This document shows positions 6,838 through 13,976 of a stretch of DNA of 14,698 nucleotides, piece by piece. The stretch spans positions 1 through 14,698 of the forward strand of contig JAVBUB010000175.1 of assembly GCA_031555675.1 (NCBI GenBank), read 5' to 3'. The notes beneath the pieces were generated by a model that saw nothing but the letters and a program-made list of their open reading frames with translations, had not been told where the DNA came from and searched no databases. A program made the position numbers and the translations under genes. Numbering within the stretch: position 1 is the first letter of the stretch; every line of letters starts with the position of its first letter. The stretch is from JAISJU01 sp031555675 (lineage in GTDB: Bacteria > Bacteroidota > Bacteroidia > Bacteroidales > Paludibacteraceae).

Positions 6838-6856
6838 GATGTAATGTTGATTTCAT
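6809..6856 (-). CDS. hisL: Histidine operon leader peptide
   Basis: A 15-codon ORF, MKSTLHHGHIHFIQR, stop TAA at 6809-6811. Four of six consecutive residues (6-11, HHGHIH) are histidine, a density very unlikely by chance, and the ORF lies between a promoter and a terminator hairpin in front of a his operon. This is the sensor of a classical attenuator: slow decoding of CAT/CAC when charged His-tRNA is scarce stalls the ribosome over segment 1 of the RNA switch. The ATG lies about a dozen bases after the inferred transcription start, so the 5' leader is very short and has no Shine-Dalgarno sequence, as is usual in Bacteroidota. The peptide itself probably has no function. It is too short to be found by ordinary gene callers. 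Confidence 0.82.
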   Translation of the reverse strand: MKSTLHHGHIHFIQR

Positions 6857-6874
6857 TTTCAAAATTTTATGGAA

Positions 6875-6906
6875 CAAAGTTACGACTTTTAGATATAACA
6901 GACAAA
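6875..6906 (-). promoter_or_regulatory. Bacteroidota-type promoter of the his unit
   Basis: On the minus strand TTTG (6906-6903) is followed after 20 bases by TAACTTTG (6882-6875), matching the Bacteroidota -33/-7 consensus TTTG-N19-21-TAnnTTTG exactly. The implied start of transcription is around 6868-6870, just ahead of the leader ATG at 6856. A second TTTG at 6910-6907 gives a 24-base spacing and is less likely. Confidence 0.75.
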
Positions 6907-6945
6907 CAAAATCGAAAAAATATGTTATCGCGTTGATATTCTTGT

Positions 6946-6953
6946 TATTTTTG
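6946..6953 (+). promoter_or_regulatory. Possible -7 element for the coaX unit
   Basis: TATTTTTG fits the TAnnTTTG -7 box and lies about 60 bases before the coaX ATG. No good TTTG is found 19-21 bases upstream, so the call is weak. With the his promoter at 6875-6906 it would make this 299-bp gap (6715-7013) a divergent promoter region about 40 bp apart; apart from the attenuator I see nothing else in the gap. Confidence 0.4.
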
Positions 6954-7013
6954 TGCAAGTTTTATCTTCCACAAAAATACTAAGCATATATAATTAGTGA
7001 TATTTGTGTATTA

Positions 7014-7757
7014 ATGGAAAATGCTTTTCATATGAATCTTACTATCGATCAAGGAAATACATCTACAAAAATAGCTATTTTCGAACAAGATCATTGTTTG
7101 ATTGAATTTTCCGTCTCCGATGAAGAATTAGAATATAAATTAATCGAATTATTATCTACCAACACTATCCAAAACAGCATTTTATCTTCTGTTATACATA
7201 CCTCTTCATCCATCATTCAATTATTACAATCCAAATCGGAAAAGTTCATCGAATTAAACGACAAAACACTTTTACCTATTAAAAATTTATAAAAAACACC
7301 TTCAACACTAGGCAAAGACAGGATTGCTGTGGCTGTGGCCGCCAACTACCTGAAACCAAACACCAATTGTTTGATTATTGATGCCGGAACTTGTATAACA
7401 TACGAATTTGTAAATGCAAACAGTGAGTATTTAGGAGGTAATATTTCGCCCGGAATTAATATGAGAATCAAAGCATTGTATACTTTTACCAAAAAATTAC
7501 CATTAGTAGAACCGGTTGAAAAAGCAAATTTATTGGGAAATGACACCAAATCTGCCATATCATCGGGCGTAATCAACGGAATTACCTTTGAAATGGACGG
7601 TTATATCAATATATTAAAAGAGAAATATCCTGATCTTACAATTTTTTTGACAGGTGGAGATACTTTTTTCTTTGAATCTACGTTTAAAAATCGCACCTTT
7701 GCAGTCAAAAATTTATTATCAATAGGTTTAAACCGAATTCTCAATTATAATGCATAA
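7014..7757 (+). pseudogene. coaX: Type III pantothenate kinase CoaX with an in-frame stop codon
   Basis: Read through, this is a 247-residue CoaX, the ATP-dependent kinase of pantothenate that starts coenzyme A synthesis. The frame is broken only by TAA at 7290-7292 (codon 93). Before it: IDQGNTSTKIAIF (phosphate-1 loop, D12). After it, in the same frame: KTPSTLGKDR (D102, general base), IIDAGTCITYEF (phosphate-2 loop, D123), GGNISPG (141-147) and LTGGD. The residue lost would usually be Tyr in the Y-x-TP-x-TLG-x-DR context, so TAT or TAC to TAA is the simplest change. Neither half has a complete active site (the second, from GTG at 7329, lacks the phosphate-1 loop). M7 at 7032 (MNLTIDQGN) is the more typical CoaX start; 7014 is the longest. 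Its end overlaps the next gene by 8 bases. Confidence 0.85.
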
Positions 7758-9009
7758 AACAAAATATTTTGCTTTTATATTGATGTTGTTATCTTCAACA
7801 ACTCTGTTACAAGCACAAAGCGGCACAAATTCGCCATATACAAGATATGGATATGGCGATATAAATACTACTTCATATTCCGCCGCCCGGGCCATGGGTG
7901 GAATTGGTATCGGATTTCGTGCCAAGGGTTCTATTAACCCTATTAACCCTGCTTCTTATTCAAATGTGGATACGCTGACTTTTATGTTTGACTTGGGGAT
8001 TTCGGGTAATTATACCATGTATAAGACCAATAGCGAAGAAAACGGTAAATTTAATGGTAGTTTCGACTATATTTCACTATTGTTTCCTGTTACTAAATGG
8101 ATGGGGATCAGTTTAGGCGTAAACCCGTATTCTATGGTGGGTTACAATTTTTCTGCAATAGATACACTCCAGGCCAACACACCTCAAAATGATTCTGACG
8201 AATCAGAATTAATGCAATATAGTTACAATGGGAATGGAGGTTTAAGCCAAATCTATTTGGGAGCATCCGCCAAATTTTTAAAACATATATCATTAGGAGT
8301 TAATGCTTATTATTTATTTGGAAACATTACTCATTATAAAGAAAGCCAGCAAATTTCCAATGATAATAATTATACAGCTTATCAACAAGATAATTTGTAC
8401 ATTAACGATTTCAGGTTCAGGTTTGGGGGACAATATTTTACAAATTTCAACAAAAAACATGATCTTACTGTTGGGTTGATTTATGAATTTAAATCGGGAT
8501 TAAGCGGAGATTACGAATTTACAACAGCAACGAAAGGCATATCAAGTGAAACAGATGAGACCAGCGAAGGATTTGATTTTCCATCTCTATATGGTGCCGG
8601 ATTTTATTATACTTACAATAAAAAATTCTCTATTGGAGCAGATTTTTCTTATCAGGATTGGAAAGACGCCCAATATTATGGAGTGACGGATACACTGGCC
8701 AGTGTAAGTAAAATAAATATTGGTGCTGAATATTTACATGATCCTTTTTCCAAAAAATTTCATAACAGAATTCGTTACCGTGCGGGAGCAACTCTATATA
8801 ATTCTTATGTAAAAATGGATGACGGATTCAATAATTTTTCTGTTACATTAGGAGCCGGAATCCCTTTCAGAAGAAATGCATCTATGTTGAATATCGGACT
8901 TGAGTACGGAGAAATGGGTAACAAATCGAACATCAAAGAAAATTATTTCAAAATATCATTGAGCACTACATTTGTAGAAAGATGGTTCCTGAAAAATGTT
9001 ATCAGGTAA
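7750..9009 (+). CDS. Outer-membrane beta-barrel protein of the coaX-linked family
   Basis: 419 aa. A Sec signal peptide is clear: K3-K5, the hydrophobic run YFAFILMLLSSTTLL, then QAQ before SGTNS, cleavage near residue 22-23. The mature start SPYTRYGYGDI followed by ARAMGGIGIGFRAKGSINPINPASY is the hallmark of a conserved Bacteroidota outer-membrane protein that I recall beside coaX and lptC. The rest is alternating hydrophobic and aromatic strands with Tyr/Phe/Gly-rich girdles (for example SLGVNAYYLFGNI, GAGFYYTYNKKFSIGADFSY, NIGLEYGEMG), and the last strand ends ISLSTTFVERWFLKNVIR. It probably forms a barrel of the FadL/OMPP1 kind; function unknown. Translation starts inside the coaX end (8-base overlap), so expression was likely coupled to coaX and may suffer from the nonsense codon there. 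Confidence 0.85.
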   Translation: MHKTKYFAFILMLLSSTTLLQAQSGTNSPYTRYGYGDINTTSYSAARAMGGIGIGFRAKGSINPINPASYSNVDTLTFMFDLGISGNYTMYKTNSEENGKFNGSFDYISLLFPVTKWMGISLGVNPYSMVGYNFSAIDTLQANTPQNDSDESELMQYSYNGNGGLSQIYLGASAKFLKHISLGVNAYYLFGNITHYKESQQISNDNNYTAYQQDNLYINDFRFRFGGQYFTNFNKKHDLTVGLIYEFKSGLSGDYEFTTATKGISSETDETSEGFDFPSLYGAGFYYTYNKKFSIGADFSYQDWKDAQYYGVTDTLASVSKINIGAEYLHDPFSKKFHNRIRYRAGATLYNSYVKMDDGFNNFSVTLGAGIPFRRNASMLNIGLEYGEMGNKSNIKENYFKISLSTTFVERWFLKNVIR

Positions 9010-9045
9010 CGTCAGAAACAAAAATCTAAGCAAATTTTAACTTGA

Positions 9046-9630
9046 TTGGAAAAAACATTTTCAAATAACAAAAAGCATAACATAACAACTGTTCTTATAG
9101 CAGTTGTTATGTTATTTTTATTTATATGCTGTTCCAAGAACAACAATAACACAGTTCCTGCTTTCTCAGACAGGGCTGATATTCCTATTTTAAAAACCAC
9201 AGATGTGGTAACCATGATTTCCGACTCGGGTATTACCAGGTATCGTATCAGCGCTCCCGAATGGGCGATTTATGATCAAGCCCAGGAACCATATTGGAAT
9301 TTTCCCAAAGGAATAAAATTTGAACGTTTCGATGGCGATTTTCAAACAGATGCGAACATAATTAGCGACCAAGCCATTTTTTTCGACAATAAAAAGCTTT
9401 GGGAATTAACAGGAAATGTAAAAGCAACCAATTTAAAGGGAGAGATTTTTGAAACACAAAAATTATTTTGGAATCAGAATGAAGAAAGAATTTATTCTCC
9501 CGAAGAAGTTACTATTACCCAAACAGATAAAAAGATTCACGGAACCGGTTTCGAATCAAATCAAACATTGAGAAAATATACCATATCAAATGTGAATGGA
9601 ATATTTCCGATTAAAAATACAGAAGAATAA
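9046..9630 (+). CDS. lptC: LptC-like LPS export protein
   Basis: 194 aa. The N-terminal hydrophobic segment TTVLIAVVMLFLFICCSK (14-31) ends in a pair of Cys (C28, C29), a lipobox-like site or a membrane anchor. Residues 40-190 are the LptC beta-jellyroll: DVVTMISDSGITRYRISAPEW, PKGIKFERFD, ISDQAIFFDNKKLWELTGNVKATN, GEIFETQKLFWNQNEERIYSPEEVTI and IHGTGFESNQTLRKYTISNVNG. LptC takes LPS from LptBFG at the inner membrane and hands it to LptA. The start is unusual: TTG at 9046, directly after an in-frame TGA at 9043-9045; the first in-frame ATG (codon 22) would cut the membrane segment in half. It follows the barrel gene by 36 bp. Confidence 0.85.
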   Translation: MEKTFSNNKKHNITTVLIAVVMLFLFICCSKNNNNTVPAFSDRADIPILKTTDVVTMISDSGITRYRISAPEWAIYDQAQEPYWNFPKGIKFERFDGDFQTDANIISDQAIFFDNKKLWELTGNVKATNLKGEIFETQKLFWNQNEERIYSPEEVTITQTDKKIHGTGFESNQTLRKYTISNVNGIFPIKNTEE

Positions 9631-9666
9631 ATTAGTATCTATATTTTCTATTGAATAAAGAATTTA

Positions 9667-10926
9667 ATGGATGTTATTATTGCCATATTGATCAGCTTAG
9701 GATTTTCGGCTTTTTTTTCGGGAGCTGAAATCGCTTTTGTATCTTCAAACAAATTAAGGTTTGAATTGGAGAAAAAGCAAAAAAACCTGACAACTTCAAT
9801 TCTTGGTATTTTCTATGACAATAGCGAACAATTTATTTCGACCATGCTGGTTGGCAATAATGTTGCATTGGTTATTTATGGTATAAAAATGGCGGCATTA
9901 CTGCACCACCCTATCGCTGCCATTGTTTCCAACACTTTTCTTATTTCTATTATCCAAACGCTTATATCTACTATTATAATAATATTTACAGGCGAATTTT
10001 TACCCAAGGCCATATTTAGAATCAATCCTAATTTTGTCCTGAAAATATTTGCCATACCGTTGTTCTTTATTTATGTAATACTCTATCCCATTGCTATTTT
10101 TAGCACTAAAGTATCTGTAGGAATTTTAAAACTATTCGGCGTAAAATCGAATAATAGAAATAAAAACCGCCCTTTAGGTAAAATAGATTTAAGCTACCTG
10201 ATACAGGAAAGCATAGAAAAAACACAGGATACCGAAAAAATAGACAATGAAGTCCTATTATTTCAGAATGCTCTCGATTTCTCCAATGTAAAACTTAAAG
10301 ATTGTATTGTTCCCCGAACAGAAATAGTAGCAGTTACCTTAGAGGATTCGTTGGATGATTTAATTTCCAAATTTATTGAATCCGGAAATTCGAAAGTAAT
10401 TGTTTATAAAGAAAATATTGACAATATTATAGGATATATCGACTCGGCAGAATTATTTAAGAGTGCTGAAAACTGGAAAGAACGGATAAAAAACATGCCT
10501 ATCGTTCCGGAAACAATGGCGGCCAATAAACTTATGCACTTGTTTACACAACAGAAAAAAAACATGGCTGTTGTGGTTGACGAATTCGGCGGTACAGCCG
10601 GAATTGTTACATTAGAAGATATAATGGAAGAAATTTTCGGTGAGATAGAAGATGAACATGATACCAAAGAATATGTATCAAAAATGATTTGCGAAAATCA
10701 GTATATTTTATCGGGCAGGCTCGAAATAGACACCGTAAATGAGCAATTCGGGTTAAATCTCCCCGAATCTGATGATTATGTTACTATTGCCGGACTTATA
10801 TTATATCATTCGGAGAAATTACCTAAACCAAATGAAATTATTAATATCAGCAATTTTTCATTCAGGATAATTAAGGTTTCGAAAAATAAAATTGATTTGG
10901 TAAAACTTATCATTGTAAAAGAATAA
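9667..10926 (+). CDS. DUF21/CBS-domain CorC/HlyC (CNNM-like) membrane protein
   Basis: 419 aa. Residues 1-165 are the DUF21/CNNM transmembrane domain with about four membrane segments (IIAILISLGFSAFFSGAEIA, FISTMLVGNNVALVIYG, TLISTIIIIFTGEFLPKAIF, FAIPLFFIYVILYPIAIF); SGAEIA and GEFLPK are family motifs. Residues 205-330 are a CBS pair beginning LKDCIVPRTEIVAV and including VVVDEFGGTAGIVTLEDIMEEIFGEI. Residues 340-419 form the CorC/HlyC domain (YILSGRLEIDTVNEQFGLNLPES, VTIAGLILYHSEKLPK). Relatives transport or sense Mg/Co and are often labelled hemolysins; no toxin activity should be read into that. It lies 36 bp after lptC, in the same unit. GldE of gliding bacteria belongs to this family but has other neighbours. 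Confidence 0.9.
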   Translation: MDVIIAILISLGFSAFFSGAEIAFVSSNKLRFELEKKQKNLTTSILGIFYDNSEQFISTMLVGNNVALVIYGIKMAALLHHPIAAIVSNTFLISIIQTLISTIIIIFTGEFLPKAIFRINPNFVLKIFAIPLFFIYVILYPIAIFSTKVSVGILKLFGVKSNNRNKNRPLGKIDLSYLIQESIEKTQDTEKIDNEVLLFQNALDFSNVKLKDCIVPRTEIVAVTLEDSLDDLISKFIESGNSKVIVYKENIDNIIGYIDSAELFKSAENWKERIKNMPIVPETMAANKLMHLFTQQKKNMAVVVDEFGGTAGIVTLEDIMEEIFGEIEDEHDTKEYVSKMICENQYILSGRLEIDTVNEQFGLNLPESDDYVTIAGLILYHSEKLPKPNEIINISNFSFRIIKVSKNKIDLVKLIIVKE

Positions 10927-11003
10927 TCAATTTTGGATTTTAAGACAAGAATGCTATTTCATAAATTTTAGCTTTAAATTCTTTTCATTATTCAATTTTT
11001 TCG

Positions 11004-11011
11004 TATCTTCG
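11004..11011 (+). promoter_or_regulatory. Probable -7 element for ppiD
   Basis: TATCTTCG is one base from TAnnTTTG; a TTTT at 10982-10985 lies 18 bases upstream as a weak -33. It sits in the 126-bp gap after the CBS gene, 42 bases before the ATG, and suggests ppiD has its own promoter. No terminator hairpin is visible in that gap, so readthrough from lptC and the CBS gene is also possible. Confidence 0.5.
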
Positions 11012-11052
11012 TGCCGCAAATTTTAAATAAAAAAACTATAAAAATATTATAA

Positions 11053-13161
11053 ATGGCAACTTTAGAAAAAATAAGAAGTAAGGGTACTTTATTGTTAATT
11101 GTCGTTGGACTGGCTTTGTTTGCATTCATTATCGGGGATTTTCTTAACTCCGGTTCCACCTATTTCGGGCAATCAAAGCAGAATGTTATAACAGTAGGAG
11201 ATGAAGTCGTAAAAATAGGCGAATACCAGAGTAAAATCGACGAATTAACTATGATTTATAATCCTTCAAAATCTTCAGATGAATATATGACGGAACAAAT
11301 TCGTCAATATGCATTTGACAATATGGTACAGGAAAAACTTATTAAAGATGCTACTCTTAAAGTAGGAATTGCTGTTTCTCCCAAAGAACTTGGGGATTTG
11401 ATTTTAGGAGAAAATCCAAGCCCTTTTATGAGATCTTTCCCTTTATTTGTAGATCAACAAACCGGTGCTTTTAACAGAGACTTATTCCTTTCTTTTTATA
11501 ACTATTCTCAAAAAACTCCGGAATCAGCAGAAGAAGCTCAACAAATAGCACAATATCAAAAAATTGAAAATTATATCGAAAACTCTGTACAAAACAATAA
11601 ATTACAGGATAAATATACTACACTACTTGTTCAGGCTTTAAATACCAACTCTTTAGATGCTAAATTTACTTTTGAAAACAAGCTAACTACAGTTGATGCT
11701 CTTTATGTTTTAAAACCTTACAGCGCAATAGCCGATTCTACTATCACTGTTTCCGATAAGGACATAGAAAAAGAATATGCTATCAAAAAAGAGCAGTTTA
11801 AACAAGAAGCAAGCCGCAACATTGATTATGTAACTTTCGCCATTAAACCATCTACAGAAGATTATGAAAAAATAGCAGACTGGATTAATCGTTTGAAAGA
11901 AGAATTCAGAACATCTGATGATGTAATGGATTTGGTAAACTCGAGCTCTGATGTAGCTTATCCAGCATTCAGCTCTTCTGAAAAAGATATGGATCCAGAC
12001 TTCAAAACTTTTGCTTTCAGTGGCAAAAAAGATTCTATTGATGGTCCTATTTTATCGAACGATGTTTATAAAATGGCCAAAATTATAGAATCATCAGTTG
12101 CTCCGGATTCTGCAAATATTCGTCATATTCTTCTCTTTGAGAAAGATGACACCACAACCCAAACATTAGCCGATAGCATTGTAAATGCCTTAAAAGGAGG
12201 CGCAGATTTTGCTACTTTGGTAACAAAATATTCTAAAAATCCTGGTACCGCACAAAACGGTGGAGAAGTTGGCTGGGTAAAAGAAGCTAATGTCGAAAAA
12301 GAAATGGTTAAACCCATTTTTTATGAATCGGGTAATATCTTTGCTGTAAAAACAAATAATGGAACACACGTTGTAGAAGTTACTTCAAGAACTGCTAAAG
12401 TAAATAAAGTAAAACTGGCTATTCTTTCAAGAGGAGTGAATGCAAGTCCAAGCACCTATAGCAAAATTTATAACGAAGCTAAAGATTTCGTTGCTAAAAA
12501 CAATACTGTAGAGTTATTTGAAGCTGGAGCCAAAGAAAGCGGATTTGTTTTGCATCCTGCACAAAATGTAGGTCAAAATGCAACCAGGTTAAATAACATT
12601 ACCGATTCGAGAAAAATTGTACGCTGGGCATTTGAATCAGATAGCAAAGTCGTTTCTGATGTATTTGAGTGTGGTGATGATTTTATTGTTGCTGCTGTAA
12701 CAACCATCAACAAAGAAGGTTATAAACCTGTAACTGAAGTAACTGAACAATTGAAAGCTGTTGTTATTCTTGACAAAAAAGCAGAAATAATAATGAAACA
12801 ATTTGACACAGAATTGAAGCAAAATAATACCATCGAAAAATTAGCAAGTGCCAATTCACTAGAAGTAGATACATTAAAAGGAATTAACTTCTCTATGAGC
12901 AGAACTGCTATTGGTTTTGAACCTGCTATTGTTGCTATAGCTCCTTATATGAAAGAAAACGCATTGTCTGCTCCTATAAAAGGTAAAAACGGTGTATATG
13001 TTATCAATCCTTACAGCGTTGCTGTTAGTGAAAATAGTTTCGACGAAGCTCAGGAAAAGAATCAACAAAGTGCTATGTACAGATACATGATACCTCAAAG
13101 TATGATGAATGTATTGAGAGAAAAAGGAAATGTTGTTGATAAACGTTATAATTTTTATTAA
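11053..13161 (+). CDS. PpiD/SurA-like membrane-anchored periplasmic chaperone / peptidyl-prolyl isomerase
   Basis: 702 aa. MATLEKIRSKGTLLLIVVGLALFAFIIGDFL gives one N-terminal membrane anchor (about 11-32) with the rest in the periplasm. A SurA/PpiD N-terminal chaperone region follows (VITVGDEVVKIGEYQSKIDEL near 45-65, and a helical part with FDNMVQEKLIKDATLKVGIAVSPKELGDLI). A parvulin-type rotamase domain lies at about 352-447: NIRHILLFEK, ADFATLVTKYSKNPGTAQNG and GEVGWVKE, then THVVEVTSRT. The C-terminal third is a second, more diverged helical and parvulin-like part. Such proteins assist folding of exported outer-membrane proteins, fitting the barrel and lptC genes upstream. The gene ends in a strong terminator 27 bp after its stop. 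Confidence 0.92.
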   Translation: MATLEKIRSKGTLLLIVVGLALFAFIIGDFLNSGSTYFGQSKQNVITVGDEVVKIGEYQSKIDELTMIYNPSKSSDEYMTEQIRQYAFDNMVQEKLIKDATLKVGIAVSPKELGDLILGENPSPFMRSFPLFVDQQTGAFNRDLFLSFYNYSQKTPESAEEAQQIAQYQKIENYIENSVQNNKLQDKYTTLLVQALNTNSLDAKFTFENKLTTVDALYVLKPYSAIADSTITVSDKDIEKEYAIKKEQFKQEASRNIDYVTFAIKPSTEDYEKIADWINRLKEEFRTSDDVMDLVNSSSDVAYPAFSSSEKDMDPDFKTFAFSGKKDSIDGPILSNDVYKMAKIIESSVAPDSANIRHILLFEKDDTTTQTLADSIVNALKGGADFATLVTKYSKNPGTAQNGGEVGWVKEANVEKEMVKPIFYESGNIFAVKTNNGTHVVEVTSRTAKVNKVKLAILSRGVNASPSTYSKIYNEAKDFVAKNNTVELFEAGAKESGFVLHPAQNVGQNATRLNNITDSRKIVRWAFESDSKVVSDVFECGDDFIVAAVTTINKEGYKPVTEVTEQLKAVVILDKKAEIIMKQFDTELKQNNTIEKLASANSLEVDTLKGINFSMSRTAIGFEPAIVAIAPYMKENALSAPIKGKNGVYVINPYSVAVSENSFDEAQEKNQQSAMYRYMIPQSMMNVLREKGNVVDKRYNFY

Positions 13162-13187
13162 TCGAAAATTAATTTGAAACTTTATAT

Positions 13188-13219
13188 AAAAAGAGATTAG
13201 CTATTGCTAGTCTCTTTTT
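13188..13219 (+). terminator. Strong intrinsic terminator after ppiD
   Basis: AAAAAGAGATTAGC (13188-13201) pairs with GCTAGTCTCTTTTT (13206-13219): 14 pairs with one T-G wobble and a TATT loop, with the T-run as the 3' arm and tail. It ends the coaX-to-ppiD block and separates it from the DUF554 unit. The A-rich 5' arm also makes it potentially active on the other strand, but no gene faces it. Confidence 0.88.
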
Positions 13220-13236
13220 ATTTGATTTAATCACTC

Positions 13237-13244
13237 TATTTTTG
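13237..13244 (+). promoter_or_regulatory. Probable -7 element for the DUF554-mtnN unit
   Basis: TATTTTTG matches TAnnTTTG exactly, 31 bases before the DUF554 ATG and just after the terminator. A T-run at 13215-13218 lies 18 bases upstream as a poor -33 substitute; the TTTG at 13221-13224 is too close. Confidence 0.5.
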
Positions 13245-13275
13245 TAATATTGCATTCTTTAAAGAAAAAAGAATC

Positions 13276-13965
13276 ATGATTGGGACATTAGTCAATACCG
13301 GCGCAGTGATTGTTGGAAGCGTCATTGGAATTATTTTCAAAAAAGCACTCCCTGAAAAATATCAAACTATTTATTTTCAAGCTGTTGGGCTGTTTACTTT
13401 GCTATTGGGAATCAAGATGTCATTGGAAATATCGGCTCCTTTATTAGTTGTTTTAAGCTTAGTATTGGGTGGACTCATCGGTGAATCAATAAGGCTTGAC
13501 GTGAGAATAGAAAAACTTGGAGATTGGATTAAATCTAAAACAAACTCTAAAAATGACCGCTTTACCGAAGGTTTAACAACTGCATTTCTTTTATACTGCA
13601 TGGGTTCCATGACCATTGTCGGCGCTATACAAGAGGGATTTGGGCAGACTTCAGATTTATTATTGACTAAGTCTATTATGGATTTCTTTTCGTCTATCAT
13701 GCTGGCTTCGGCACTTGGCATTGGCGTTCTCTTTTCGGCTATTCCTTTGCTTTTATTCCAAGGTGGTATAACATTACTGGTTTCACTAATAGGCAAAGAC
13801 ATTCCTCAGGAAATTATTGCTGAAATAACCGTAGTAGCAGGAATTATTTTAATTGGGCTCGGAATTAATTTATTAGAAATTAAAAAACTAAGAATTATCA
13901 ATCTTTTACCCGCATTGGTATTAATATGCATATTCATCTGGATTAAAATCAATTACTTTAATTAA
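13276..13965 (+). CDS. DUF554 family integral membrane protein
   Basis: 229 aa, typical size. MIGTLVNTGAVIVGSVIGIIFKK is the family start, followed by about six further hydrophobic segments: FQAVGLFTLLLGIKMSLEI, LLVVLSLVLGGLIGESI, LTTAFLLYCMGSMTIVGAIQ, the 130-165 stretch with FSSIMLASALGIGVLFSAIP, EITVVAGIILIGLGINLL, and the C-terminal LLPALVLICIFIWIKI. Conserved signatures GxLIGExxRLD (residues about 69-76) and CMGSMTIVGAIQ are present. The family (YdfK/YqgA-like) is thought to be transport-related, but no substrate is established. It starts a unit with mtnN, 11 bp downstream. Confidence 0.9.
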   Translation: MIGTLVNTGAVIVGSVIGIIFKKALPEKYQTIYFQAVGLFTLLLGIKMSLEISAPLLVVLSLVLGGLIGESIRLDVRIEKLGDWIKSKTNSKNDRFTEGLTTAFLLYCMGSMTIVGAIQEGFGQTSDLLLTKSIMDFFSSIMLASALGIGVLFSAIPLLLFQGGITLLVSLIGKDIPQEIIAEITVVAGIILIGLGINLLEIKKLRIINLLPALVLICIFIWIKINYFN

Positions 13966-13976
13966 CATCTATAAAC

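Noticed and set aside
6715..7013. Riboswitch in the divergent intergenic region.
   Set aside because: The structured part is fully explained by a His leader ORF and terminator/antiterminator; no known aptamer motif was recognised.
7280..7300. Slippery heptamer A-AAT-TTA followed by TAA, and then A-AAA-AAC, at the coaX stop: possible programmed frameshift.
   Set aside because: CoaX homology continues in the same frame right after the TAA, while the -1 frame gives unrelated sequence and soon stops. A frameshift would not rebuild the enzyme, so a nonsense change is the better reading.
9667..10926. Gliding motility gene gldE or a hemolysin.
   Set aside because: The domain set fits the broad CorC/CNNM family and the neighbours are lptC and ppiD, not gld genes; 'hemolysin' is only a legacy label.
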